Origin: an uncultured bacterium | Lineage (GTDB): Bacteria; Bacillota; Clostridia; Oscillospirales; Oscillospiraceae | Direction of reading: 5' to 3' | Assembly: GCA_949293245.1 (NCBI GenBank) | Contig: CASFCS010000035.1 | Coordinates: forward strand, 1-34,232 | DNA: 34,232 bases | Part shown: one piece after another, positions 17,901-23,986 of the stretch | How the letters are laid out: every line of letters begins with the position of its first letter | How positions within the stretch are numbered: the stretch's first letter is position 1 | Made by a program: the position numbers and the translations under genes | The notes under the pieces: generated by a model | Seen by the model: the letters and a program-made list of their open reading frames with translations, nothing else | What the model was told of the DNA's origin: nothing | The model's database searches: none

Positions 17901-19430
17901 GGCCTTGTACTCTCCGGTGTCGGCAGCCACATAGCGGAAGCCGCCCCCCTCCTCCCACACGTGGGGCAGCCACCGGGCCCAGGCCCAGCGGGGGTACTCC
18001 TCCGGGGTGGTGATGAGGACCACCTTCACCTCGTCGCAGCTGTGAAGGGCGCACAGCTGGAGGAGCAGCCCCTCCAGAAAGGCCCGGCTCTCCTCCCCCT
18101 GGCCCGCCACACCTACGGTGCCGCTGTCCAGCAGGGAACAGCACACCGGCACCTGCCGCAGCAGCTGGGGCTCCTGGGCCAGGTGGAACAGGTCCTGGTA
18201 CAGGGGGTCCTCCTCGGCGGCAAAGCCCGCCTCCGGCAGGTCCAGGTCCACCGCCAGGGGCAGGTCCCCCAGCCCCAGGCGCAGGGTCAGAAAGTCCTTA
18301 TCCTGGGGCTGCCGGTCCCACAGCTCCAGCCCCTGGCCCAGGGCCCGCTCCCGGCAGTCCTGGGGGCTGGGGGCGTTTTCAAAGAGGATGTCCCGCTGCT
18401 CCCGGGCCAGGGCATGGAGGGTCTCCCGGACGTGGTCCAGATAGGCGCGGTAGCCCTCCTGCCGCTCCTCCTCCCCCTCCTGCCGGCGGCGGCGCTCCCC
18501 CCGCCGGGCCAGAAGGGGCCACAGGGCGGTGCCGCACAGCATGCTCACCGCCATGGCCGCCGTGGATACCCCAGTCAGGGGCTGTGTGTCGCCGGCGGCC
18601 AGCCCCGCCACCGCCGACACCCCCATCACCAGGGCGGCCGCCCCCAGGGTAATGGCGGGGCCCAGAATCAGGGCCAGTGGGGTCTCCCGCCCCTTCTCCC
18701 CCATGGGCGGGGGGTCCACCCGCAACTTCTCCCGGGTAATCTCCCGGGCAAAGCGGGGGGTGCGGTAAAAAAGCGGGGGACGCGCTCCCCCCCTGGGGCT
18801 GTCCGGCGGGACAATGGGGGCGCTCAGGGGCCTGAGCTGCCCTGGGCGGCCCACCGACACCCCCTGCCCGGGGGCGTTCACCGCCAGAAAGCCCTGGCCC
18901 AGAATGAGGCGGTAGCCCATGATGTGGATCACGTCCCCGGGCCCGAGCTCCTGGGCGGCAGCCCGGGCGCCGTTGACAAAGGTGCCGTTGCTGCTCTGGG
19001 TGTCCTCCACCCGCCACACCCCGCCCCGCCGGCTCAGGCAGGCGTGATGGCCGGAGACATAGCGGCTGTGGAGCACCAAGTCGTTGTCCCCCTGACGGCC
19101 GATGGACAGCTGGCAGGGGTCGCTCACCTGGTAGGTGGTACAGCGCTGGCGACCGGGGTCGTAGGGCTCGGCAAAGAGCTTGGCCTCCTCCCCGCCGGCG
19201 CTCCACCGCAGGGGGAGCAGCCCGTCCTCCGGCAGGGGAGCTTCGCTTTGCCAGGTGTCCCCCACCAGGGCCTCCACCCCCTCCTCGGTCCGCAGCAGCC
19301 AGCGTCCCTCCTGGCCCTCCAGCCCCGCCACCCGGCCCCGGCCGGGCAGTTCCAGAAAATACTGCCCCTCCGCCTGCTCCGGCAGGGTGAGCACCGCCAT
19401 GTTCTGTTTGGTGATGAGGGTGACGATCAT
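14895..19430 (-). CDS. essC: Type VII secretion ATPase EssC (FtsK/SpoIIIE family)
   Basis: 1511-residue membrane motor of T7SSb; moves WXG100 and associated substrates across the membrane. An N-terminal FHA pair region is followed by a clear forkhead-associated domain at about 105-180 (SIGRQGDNDLVL, HHACLSRR, SSNGTFVNG). Two membrane helices lie at about 252-280 and 285-308. The first FtsK domain has an intact Walker A, GMTGSGKSE (about 698-706), and Walker B, LFIISDEFAE (about 815-824). The second has a degenerate P-loop, GVQGSGRGKL (about 1045), and the third has no clear Walker A. Length matches EssC (about 1480). Operon essC-yukD-WXG100. No essA, essB or esaA genes are seen beside it. Confidence 0.95.
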   Translation of the reverse strand: MIVTLITKQNMAVLTLPEQAEGQYFLELPGRGRVAGLEGQEGRWLLRTEEGVEALVGDTWQSEAPLPEDGLLPLRWSAGGEEAKLFAEPYDPGRQRCTTYQVSDPCQLSIGRQGDNDLVLHSRYVSGHHACLSRRGGVWRVEDTQSSNGTFVNGARAAAQELGPGDVIHIMGYRLILGQGFLAVNAPGQGVSVGRPGQLRPLSAPIVPPDSPRGGARPPLFYRTPRFAREITREKLRVDPPPMGEKGRETPLALILGPAITLGAAALVMGVSAVAGLAAGDTQPLTGVSTAAMAVSMLCGTALWPLLARRGERRRRQEGEEERQEGYRAYLDHVRETLHALAREQRDILFENAPSPQDCRERALGQGLELWDRQPQDKDFLTLRLGLGDLPLAVDLDLPEAGFAAEEDPLYQDLFHLAQEPQLLRQVPVCCSLLDSGTVGVAGQGEESRAFLEGLLLQLCALHSCDEVKVVLITTPEEYPRWAWARWLPHVWEEGGGFRYVAADTGEYKALSARLEALLAQRLEEPEGEELPLPHYVVVTTSRLAADRCALAGQVRRAPRRAGFSCLCLVDLPRELPRECHQAVELLEGEAYLWDRSHSAGGRVAFAPERGEGEPEEMALALANVRLDTQAGRFELPGLITFLELYGVGKVEHLNVLRRWQESDPVNSLQAPVGVGTDGEPFVLDLHEKFQGPHGLVAGMTGSGKSEFLVTLILSLAVNYPPDQVAFILIDYKGGGLAGAFEDKERGVRLPHLAGTITNLDGTAVKRALVSIQSELRRRQAIFHQVRQRHQRGTVDIYQYQQMYRAGLVEEPMPHLFIISDEFAELKQQQGEFMDQLVSAARIGRSLGIHLILATQRPSGVVDDQIRSNSRFRVCLKVQERGDSMDVIQRPDAAQLTETGRFYLQVGFQESFAMGQSAWCGAPYVPADRFQPRRRPAVAVLDRLGRVLRERGVEERQDAAPSDITQAMAVVRSLSALARAEGLGASQLWLPAIPAQLPWEGLREKYRWRPRSGELEALVGEYDAPLHQRQAPLVLALSQKGHAAVYGVQGSGRGKLLHTALFSLCRDYGPEALHIYIADLGEETLTAFRGAPQVGDVLLSRDEEKLANLVKRLNRETARRRRQLADWAGEEAPWGRTAPRILVVIRGYDAFTEQFDALEQELLPVLRDGNKYGIHFLITASSPGGVRYRAAQNFRQTLALELHDRADYITLLGGTDGVYPGKGKGRGIFREEGTYEFQTASLTRQSLQELVEALEGQGGEKAPPVPVLPDLVDRESLGLTPSCAAFPVGMDPEELEPRTLDLRGSVVTLLLGEGTYALAGPALGMTRMLAAIPGGAVTTLDGLCLLPPGEEGWTCVQGSFEEEVHALFQEMVRRNNQYKLALKGGQTPPEYPQAYYVLTGLKEILAALTPERRDELVTLLERAEPHYQIRFLLCGTGKDTAALAGEKWYARHVTGGDGIWAGDGIGEQYALKVGKLAPRMYAPVEAGFGYVVRRGRPRLVKLLGGEEERDG

Positions 19431-19496
19431 GCAGATACCTCGTTTCCGCGGGGGCCGCCCGCTCCGGCAGACGGGGCCCTCCGGTCCGTTTTCTCC

Positions 19497-19502
19497 ATTA
19501 TA
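19497..19502 (-). promoter_or_regulatory. Candidate -10 box of the essC operon
   Basis: Perfect TATAAT on the minus strand, 67 bases before the essC start codon. The base at the expected -35 distance (TAGGCG) is a poor match, so an activator may be needed, or the promoter is weak. Confidence 0.5.
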
Positions 19503-19555
19503 GCCCCTCTTTCCCCCAGCGCCTAGGGTTTTGTCACAAAGCAGCTATTCCGTGT

Positions 19556-19590
19556 AAAAAAAATCCTCCGGGCAGGGGCCCGGAGGAAAA
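19556..19590 (-). terminator. Second terminator after tRNA-Leu(CAG)
   Basis: Stem TCCTCCGGGC with complement GCCCGGAGGA (19564-19587), loop of four, followed on the minus strand by eight T. It backs up the terminator at 19593-19620. Confidence 0.88.
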
Positions 19591-19620
19591 AAGAAAGGAC
19601 ATCCGACCGGATGTCCTTTC
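19587..19620 (-). terminator. First terminator after tRNA-Leu(CAG)
   Basis: Perfect 12-bp stem GAAAGGACATCC / GGATGTCCTTTC (19593-19620) with loop of four, then six T on the minus strand, directly after the tRNA CCA end. Confidence 0.92.
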
Positions 19621-19621
19621 T

Positions 19622-19708
19622 TGGTGCGCGAGGCGGGAGTCGAACCCGCACGTCCTTGCGAACACTGGCACCTGAAGCCAGCGAGTCTACCAATTCCACC
19701 ACTCGCGC
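19622..19708 (-). tRNA. tRNA-Leu (anticodon CAG)
   Basis: 87 bases including encoded CCA. The acceptor stem GCGCGAG pairs with CTCGCGC. Anticodon arm CTGGC-TTCAGGT-GCCAG gives CAG, reading CUG, the main leucine codon in a GC-rich genome. A long class II variable arm (GTGTTCGCAAGGACGT region) and GGTTCGACTCC T-loop are present. Confidence 0.97.
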
Positions 19709-19752
19709 GTCTTTTTTGTTGTGCTGTCGTCTTGTTCCTGACGACGGATGTT

Positions 19753-19781
19753 ATAATAACACAACCATCCCCATGTGTCAA
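19753..19781 (-). promoter_or_regulatory. Promoter of tRNA-Leu(CAG)
   Basis: Minus strand: -35 TTGACA (19776-19781), 17-base spacer, -10 TATTAT (19753-19758), about 45 bases before the tRNA. Confidence 0.88.
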
Positions 19782-19795
19782 CAGTTTTTTTCCTG

Positions 19796-19824
19796 TTGAC
19801 AAAAAAAAATATTTGGTTTATAAT
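19796..19824 (+). promoter_or_regulatory. Promoter of tRNA-Leu(GAG)
   Basis: Full consensus: TTGACA (19796-19801), 17 bases, TATAAT (19819-19824), with an A-rich spacer. The -35 box and that of the divergent promoter form the arms of one perfect dyad, TGTCAACAG (19776-19784) and CTGTTGACA (19793-19801). Confidence 0.93.
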
Positions 19825-19843
19825 AAGCGAGTCGCTGAGAGAT

Positions 19844-19929
19844 GCGGATGTGCTGGAATTGGTAGACTGGCAAGCTTGAGGTGCTTGTGTCCTATGGGCG
19901 TACGGGTTCGACTCCCGTCATCCGCACCA
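19844..19929 (+). tRNA. tRNA-Leu (anticodon GAG)
   Basis: 86 bases including CCA. Acceptor GCGGATG pairs with CATCCGC. Anticodon arm CAAGC-TTGAGGT-GCTTG gives GAG, reading CUC/CUU. Class II long variable arm. The last 15 bases are repeated directly after the gene (19931-19945). Confidence 0.97.
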
Positions 19930-19945
19930 ACGTCATCCGCACCAA
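19916..19945 (+). repeat. 15-bp tandem duplication of the tRNA-Leu 3' end
   Basis: CGTCATCCGCACCAA occurs twice without gap (19916-19930 and 19931-19945). The first copy is the acceptor 3' strand plus CCA of tRNA-Leu(GAG). It may be slippage, or the trace of an element that once integrated at the tRNA end. Confidence 0.85.
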
Positions 19946-19982
19946 AAAACGGAGACCCTGCTAAGCAGGGCCTCCGTTTTTG
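19946..19982. terminator. Bidirectional terminator between tRNA-Leu(GAG) and nitroreductase
   Basis: Hairpin of ACGGAG and CCCTGC with complements GCAGGG and CTCCGT, loop TAA, one A/C mismatch. It is followed by five T on the plus strand and by six T on the minus strand, so it can stop both converging genes. Confidence 0.88.
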
Positions 19983-20031
19983 TTTCCTCCTCGGTGTGGG
20001 CGGCCGGCGTCCGTGAAAGCCGCTTCCGCCT

Positions 20032-20526
20032 TCATTTAATGTAGTGGACCCGGTCGGTGTCGTACCGGTCCTGCTGGGGACGGCTCTCCGCCGGGTAGCC
20101 GCAGGCGATAAAGGCAAAGGCGCACAGCTCCTCCGGCAGAGAGAGGGCCCTGGCGGCGGCCTCCATCCGCTCCTGAATGGGGGCGATGCCCAGCCACACC
20201 GCCCCCAGCCCCAGGCTGTCGGCGGCCAGGAGCAGGTTCTCCGTGGCGGCGGAGCAGTCGATCTGGGCGTACTCCGGCCGGGGGCAGTTGGTCTGGCAGC
20301 ACACCACGATGCCCAGGGGCGCCTCCCGCAGGCAGCCGGCGTAGGGGCTGCAGTCCGCCAAAGCCCCCAGAGTCCCCCGGTCCGTCACCACATAGAAGGC
20401 CCAGGGCTGCTGGTTGCGGGCGGAGGGGGCCGCCATGGCCGCCCGGAGCAGCTGCTCCACCTTCTCCTCCTCCACGGGGCGGCTCTCATACCGCCGGATA
20501 CTCACACGGTGAAAGATCTCTTTCAT
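20032..20526 (-). CDS. Nitroreductase family flavoprotein
   Basis: 164-residue FMN-dependent NAD(P)H oxidoreductase of the nitroreductase fold. The N-terminal phosphate-binding SIRRYESRPV and the APSARNQQPWAFYVVTD motif are typical. The C-terminal half has AATENLLLAADSLGLGAVWLGI, the helix and strand that contact the flavin, and ends with the GYPAESRP(Q) type motif. It is short, like small clostridial members, which usually form homodimers. Physiological substrate unknown. Start: ATG 20526 with AAGGAG eight bases upstream; the GTG three codons earlier overlaps the ribosome site. Its leader contains a stable hairpin followed by T-rich sequence (20571-20608). Confidence 0.93.
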   Translation of the reverse strand: MKEIFHRVSIRRYESRPVEEEKVEQLLRAAMAAPSARNQQPWAFYVVTDRGTLGALADCSPYAGCLREAPLGIVVCCQTNCPRPEYAQIDCSAATENLLLAADSLGLGAVWLGIAPIQERMEAAARALSLPEELCAFAFIACGYPAESRPQQDRYDTDRVHYIK

Positions 20527-20554
20527 AATCGTCACTCCTTTGTCTCAGTAAAAG

Positions 20555-20608
20555 TCTCAAAAAGCAAAACCGAGCGGGATAACTGGTGTTACGCAGTTAC
20601 GCCGCTCG
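20555..20608 (-). promoter_or_regulatory. Hairpin with T-rich tail in nitroreductase leader (possible attenuator)
   Basis: On the minus strand, CGAGCGG pairs with CCGCTCG and TAACTG with CAGTTA, closing a loop of eight, followed by GTTTTGCTTTTTG. It lies 45 bases before the start codon, downstream of a possible promoter (TTGACA at about 20643-20648 on the minus strand). It may be a leader terminator, a bidirectional boundary or simply a stable 5' end. Confidence 0.45.
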
Positions 20609-20754
20609 TTCCATCACAAAGCTATCATATTTCCGCCCCTGTGTCAAGGCAGGGGGATACCCCTTCCCTTTTGTACCCTGATGGGGTATACTGGAGGCAA
20701 TACCCCGCTTTGTCCCGCCAGTCCGGGGCGGCGGGCCGGAAAGAAGGTCTCTCC

Positions 20755-21354
20755 ATGTTCTGTGTCAACTGCGGCGCCCCCCTGCCTCCCGACGGCCGGT
20801 TCTGTCCCGCCTGCGGGCACAGCGCCCCCCAGGCGCCTGCCTCCGCCTCCCTCTATCAGACCTACGTGCAGAATCTCAGCGCTTACCTCCGGCAGGATCC
20901 GTTGTACATCCCGGAGCTCAAGTGCGTTATGTTCCTCACCCAGCGCTTCTCCAAAGCCCTGTGCAACATGCACCAGTACTTCTTCCTGCTGGACGGGGAT
21001 GAGGTCAACGGCATGTGGGCCCAGCAGTTTTCCCAGGCCTGCACCCACTTCGCCCTGCACAACTACAAGGGAGTGCCCCGGGGGCTGCAAAAGGCCGTGG
21101 TGGTCTACCCCGTCATCTGCCAGACCCGGCCCAACCCGGAGGTGATGGCCTTCGTGCAGCAGCCCTCTCCGGACCACTTCGCCGCCTTTGAGTTCCCCAT
21201 TCTGCTGGACCTCACCGGGCGGCAGCTCACCTTCTGCACCACCACCAAGGTGTGGGGCTTTGCCATGCAAGACGGCATCCGCAAGGCCGCCTGGGAGACC
21301 CTTACCATGTCGGGCCCTCAGCAGATCCCGACCCCTCCGCCCAATTCCTATTAA
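20755..21354 (+). CDS. Zinc-ribbon protein of unknown function
   Basis: 199 residues. The N-terminal zinc ribbon is FCVNCGAPLPPDGRFCPACG, with two CxxC pairs. A proline/alanine linker follows at about 21-35, then a soluble alpha/beta domain containing YIPELKCVMFLTQRFSKALC, VNGMWAQQF, KAVVVYPVIC and FEFPILLDLTGRQLTFC. No signal peptide or membrane helix, and no catalytic motif recognised. Start: ATG 20755 with AAGAAGG eleven bases upstream; the reading frame stays open further upstream but that part is antisense to nitroreductase. A possible -10 box TATACT lies at 20687-20692. Single gene ending in a terminator shared with tRNA-Arg. Confidence 0.85.
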   Translation: MFCVNCGAPLPPDGRFCPACGHSAPQAPASASLYQTYVQNLSAYLRQDPLYIPELKCVMFLTQRFSKALCNMHQYFFLLDGDEVNGMWAQQFSQACTHFALHNYKGVPRGLQKAVVVYPVICQTRPNPEVMAFVQQPSPDHFAAFEFPILLDLTGRQLTFCTTTKVWGFAMQDGIRKAAWETLTMSGPQQIPTPPPNSY

Positions 21355-21382
21355 GACGGGCCGAAAAAGAGAAATACAAAAC

Positions 21383-21417
21383 AAAAACAGCCGCACCTTG
21401 ACGGTACGGCTGTTTTT
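21383..21417. terminator. Bidirectional terminator between zinc-ribbon gene and tRNA-Arg(CCG)
   Basis: Stem ACAGCCG...CGGCTGT with an inner ACC/GGT pair and one C/A mismatch. T runs flank it on both strands, so it can end both convergent genes. Confidence 0.85.
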
Positions 21418-21493
21418 GGTACGCCCGACTGGATTCGAACCAGCGACCTTCAGAGTCGGAGTCTGACACTCTATCCAGCTGAGCTACGGGCGC
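21417..21493 (-). tRNA. tRNA-Arg (anticodon CCG)
   Basis: 77 bases including CCA. Acceptor GCGCCCG pairs with CGGGCGT (G-U at 1-72). Anticodon arm TCAGA-CTCCGAC-TCTGA gives CCG, reading CGG. D- and T-loops are canonical. Confidence 0.97.
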
Positions 21494-21524
21494 ATAAGGG
21501 ACGCCTCGCTTGGCGTTCTTATGC

Positions 21525-21553
21525 ATTATAACAGCCAAACTCCCGTTTGTAAA
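21525..21553 (-). promoter_or_regulatory. Promoter of tRNA-Arg(CCG)
   Basis: Minus strand: -35 TTTACA (21548-21553), 17-base spacer, -10 TATAAT (21525-21530), 32 bases before the tRNA. Confidence 0.85.
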
Positions 21554-21562
21554 GGGGGAGTT

Positions 21563-22114
21563 TTAATTTTTTTCTGCCGGGGCCGGGCAGTACCACCGCA
21601 GCACCGCCGTGTCCCCCGTCCGGCGCAGGGCCCAGGCGCTTACACCGGCATCCACCGCGGTGAGGATCAAGGCCGGCGGAAAGAGCCATCCGGGGATGGT
21701 CTCCACCACTGCCGCCGTCCAGGGGTGCAGGCCGTATACCAGCACCAGGCCCAGCACGCTCCAGCACAGGGAGAAAGGGGCGCACACCTGACCTTTGTAG
21801 TTCAGGGGAAGGGCGGCATAGTCCCAGAAGCGCACCCCCAGCACCCGCTGATAAAATTCTCCCATGACATACTCCGCCGCTGTCGCCGCCGCCACGCTCC
21901 ACCCGGCCATCAGAAGGGGCCAGGGCCGCAGCACCGCCGCCCCCGCCAGGATGAGCCCCGCCCCCAGCCCGTACACCGGGCACAGAGGGAGCAGCAGGCG
22001 GCATTTCCTGTCCCGTTTGGGGTGGCCGCTCCACCGGGCGTAGGCCACTTCCAGAAGAAATCCGGCAAAGCTGTAGATCATCCAATACCAATACCAGCGC
22101 TCCACTGTGCCCAC
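21563..22114 (-). CDS. Integral membrane protein of the CmpB-like (putative ABC-transporter type IV) family
   Basis: 183-residue multi-helix membrane protein. It matches my memory of the clostridial family PF06541, with an N-terminal WYWYWMIYSFAGFLLEVAYAR, then a basic loop, then LLLPLCPVYGLGAGLIL, and later VMGEFYQRVLGVRFWDYAALPLNYKGQVC. About five hydrophobic helices. The 'ABC transporter' name of this family is historical: there is no ATPase gene nearby and no transport role is shown. Start is GTG at 22114 with GGGAGG seven bases upstream; the nearby ATG at 22119 is in another frame. Downstream on its strand lies the tRNA-Arg promoter. Confidence 0.82.
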   Translation of the reverse strand: MGTVERWYWYWMIYSFAGFLLEVAYARWSGHPKRDRKCRLLLPLCPVYGLGAGLILAGAAVLRPWPLLMAGWSVAAATAAEYVMGEFYQRVLGVRFWDYAALPLNYKGQVCAPFSLCWSVLGLVLVYGLHPWTAAVVETIPGWLFPPALILTAVDAGVSAWALRRTGDTAVLRWYCPAPAEKN

Positions 22115-22194
22115 ACCATTTCCTCCCCTGTGTTTTTTACCAGATAAATCATTTTTTTCGCTGAAAATTTTTCATGACCTAAATAATTTGGGCA

Positions 22195-22223
22195 TTGTTT
22201 CACTGTAATATTCGTGGTACAAT
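22195..22223 (+). promoter_or_regulatory. Promoter of pyrB
   Basis: -35 TTGTTT (22195-22200), 17-base spacer, -10 TACAAT (22218-22223), leader about 39 bases. No PyrR attenuator or terminator hairpin is visible in this short leader. Confidence 0.78.
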
Positions 22224-22268
22224 GTATCGACTAAAAATTCCACTGGGCATAAAGGAGCGTTAGGCGGT

Positions 22269-23324
22269 ATGCGTCATCTGATTGACTTTGGCGATCTCCC
22301 CCGGGAGGAGTGGGATGCGCTGTACGCGCGGGCCAGCCAGATCATGGACCGGCCCCAGGATTATATGGACGCCTGTCATGGCCGGGTGTGCTGTTCCCTC
22401 TTCTACGAGCCCTCTACCCGCACAAACTTTTCTTTCCAGACCGCCATGCTCCGGCTGGGCGGCAGCGTGTTCGGTTTTGCCGATCCCAAGTCCTCTTCTG
22501 TGGCCAAGGGAGAGACCCTGAAAGATACCATTAAAATGGTATCGGGCTACGCCGATGTGGTTGTGATGCGCAACCCCATGGAGGGGGCCGCCAAAGCTGC
22601 CTCCCTCTACTCCGACGTGCCCATCATCAACGCCGGCGACGGCGGCCACATGCACCCCACCCAGACCATGGCGGATCTGACCACCATCACCCGCCTCCAC
22701 GGCAGTGTGGACGGCCTGTCCGTGGGCCTGTGCGGCGACCTGAAAAACGGCCGCACCGTCCACTCCCTCATCAAAGCCATGGCCAAGTTCAAGAATGTGA
22801 AGTTCTTCCTCATCGCCCCCCGGGACCTGGCCATCCCCGACTACCTGCGCCAGTTCATGAAGGCCCACGATATGTGGAACGTGGAGGTCACCGGCCTGGA
22901 GCCCGTCATTCCCCAGCTGGACGTGCTGTACATGACCCGCATCCAGCGGGAGCGCTTTGTGGACCCCCTGGAGTACGAGCGCAACAAGGGCATTTACATT
23001 CTCAGCCGGGCCAAGCTGGAGCGGGCCAAGCCCTCCCTGCTGGTGATGCATCCCCTGCCCCGGGTGGATGAGATCACCATCGACGTGGACGACGACCCCC
23101 GGGCAGTGTACTTTGACCAGGCCCGGTACGGTATGTTTGCCCGGATGGCCCTGCTGATGGACCTGGCCAATCAGGAGCGCATCGCCCCCGACGCCGTGGA
23201 GATCGGCACCAAGCCCGTGTGCCACAACCCCCGCTGCGTCACCCAGAGCGAGCTCTACCTGCCCCCCCTGGTGAAGAAAAACGGCGACGTGGACTGCTGC
23301 GCCTTCTGCGACGCCCCCCTGTAA
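22269..23324 (+). CDS. pyrB: Aspartate carbamoyltransferase with C-terminal PyrI-like zinc module
   Basis: Catalyses carbamoyl phosphate + L-aspartate to N-carbamoyl-L-aspartate, the first committed pyrimidine step. 351 residues against about 305-310 for a plain catalytic chain. The carbamoyl-phosphate loop is FYEPSTRTNFSFQ (S49-T50-R51-T52); the catalytic His segment is DGGHMHPTQTMAD; the 240s-loop equivalent is DVLYMTRIQRERF; HPLPRVDEI lies at about 261-269. After the catalytic fold ends (about 310) comes a tail with C318-x4-C323 and C344-x2-C347, the same spacing of Cys pairs as the zinc domain of the E. coli regulatory chain PyrI, but with no nucleotide-binding domain. No other pyr genes are adjacent. 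Catalytic assignment is firm; zinc binding is inferred. Confidence 0.95.
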   Translation: MRHLIDFGDLPREEWDALYARASQIMDRPQDYMDACHGRVCCSLFYEPSTRTNFSFQTAMLRLGGSVFGFADPKSSSVAKGETLKDTIKMVSGYADVVVMRNPMEGAAKAASLYSDVPIINAGDGGHMHPTQTMADLTTITRLHGSVDGLSVGLCGDLKNGRTVHSLIKAMAKFKNVKFFLIAPRDLAIPDYLRQFMKAHDMWNVEVTGLEPVIPQLDVLYMTRIQRERFVDPLEYERNKGIYILSRAKLERAKPSLLVMHPLPRVDEITIDVDDDPRAVYFDQARYGMFARMALLMDLANQERIAPDAVEIGTKPVCHNPRCVTQSELYLPPLVKKNGDVDCCAFCDAPL

Positions 23325-23330
23325 TCCTCC

Positions 23331-23364
23331 GTCCCGGGCCGCTGCTGCGGCCCGGGACTTTTTT
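23331..23364 (+). terminator. Terminator of pyrB
   Basis: Perfect 12-bp stem GTCCCGGGCCGC / GCGGCCCGGGAC with loop TGCT, then six T, seven bases after the stop codon. Confidence 0.95.
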
Positions 23365-23383
23365 GGAAAATTTAAAAAAATGA

Positions 23384-23412
23384 TTGACAAAGCCACCGCT
23401 CCATGGTAAGAT
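23384..23412 (+). promoter_or_regulatory. Promoter of the five-gene tRNA operon
   Basis: TTGACA (23384-23389), 17 bases, TAAGAT (23407-23412), 31 bases before tRNA-Gly. Confidence 0.85.
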
Positions 23413-23442
23413 AGTCAAGCTGATTGATGTTATCAGTCCCAT

Positions 23443-23516
23443 GCGGGTGTAGTTCAATGGTAGAATCCCAGCCTTCCAAGCTGGTCGCGTGGGTTCGATT
23501 CCCATCACCCGCTCCA
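23443..23516 (+). tRNA. tRNA-Gly (anticodon TCC)
   Basis: 74 bases with CCA. Acceptor GCGGGTG / CACCCGC. Anticodon arm CCAGC-CTTCCAA-GCTGG gives TCC, reading GGA/GGG. First of five tandem tRNA genes. Confidence 0.97.
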
Positions 23517-23519
23517 TAT

Positions 23520-23596
<77 letters not shown>

Positions 23597-23632
23597 TTGT
23601 CTCAAGTCCCCAGCTTCCGCGCAATACCATAT

Positions 23633-23710
23633 GGTGGGTGTAGCTCAGTTGGTTAGAGCATCGGATTGTGGTTCCGAGGGTCGTGGGTTCGAGTCCCATT
23701 ACCCACCCCA
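23633..23710 (+). tRNA. tRNA-His (anticodon GTG)
   Basis: 78 bases with CCA, counting the encoded G(-1) at 23633 opposite C73, the identity element of histidine tRNA. Anticodon loop TTGTGGT gives GTG, reading CAC/CAU. Confidence 0.97.
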
Positions 23711-23771
23711 GATCAGGCGAGGGCCGGAGCGTCCGCTCCGGCCCTTTCCTCTTTCCCGCACCAAGAGACAT

Positions 23772-23846
23772 TGGGGTGTAGCCAAGTGGTAAGGCACGGG
23801 ACTTTGACTCCCGCATTCGTTGGTTCGAGTCCAACCATCCCAGCCA
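23772..23846 (+). tRNA. tRNA-Gln (anticodon TTG)
   Basis: 75 bases with CCA. Acceptor TGGGGTG / CATCCCA. Anticodon loop CTTTGAC gives TTG, reading CAA/CAG. U1-A72 is typical of bacterial glutamine tRNA. Confidence 0.97.
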
Positions 23847-23849
23847 TAT

Positions 23850-23925
23850 GACCCAGTAGCTCAGTTGGTAGAGCAACGCCCTTTTAAGGCGAAGGTCCGG
23901 GGTTCGAGTCCCCGCTGGGTCACCA
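23850..23925 (+). tRNA. tRNA-Lys (anticodon TTT)
   Basis: 76 bases with CCA. Acceptor GACCCAG / CTGGGTC. Anticodon loop CTTTTAA gives TTT, reading AAA/AAG. Last gene of the tRNA operon; the metal-related, lower-GC region begins after it. Confidence 0.97.
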
Positions 23926-23932
23926 TAGTAGT

Positions 23933-23986
23933 AAAACGGTACAGATGCTGCAGGCCAGAGGCCTGCGGCATCTATACCGTTTTTTG
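23933..23986 (+). terminator. Terminator of the tRNA operon
   Basis: Long interrupted stem: AACGGTA, AGATGC, GCAGGCC with complements GGCCTGC, GCATCT, TACCGTT, loop AGA, then six T. The minus strand has a four-T run, so it may also catch read-through from the ZIP gene. Confidence 0.93.

Noticed and set aside
15075-19526. Long plus-strand frames (738 and 725 codons) opposite essC
   Set aside because: Pro/Gly/Gln-rich shadows of GC-rich codons; no ribosome site or family likeness.
22260-23396. 378-codon minus-strand frame opposite pyrB
   Set aside because: Its Gly/His/Val-rich translation is a shadow; pyrB has promoter, terminator and catalytic motifs.
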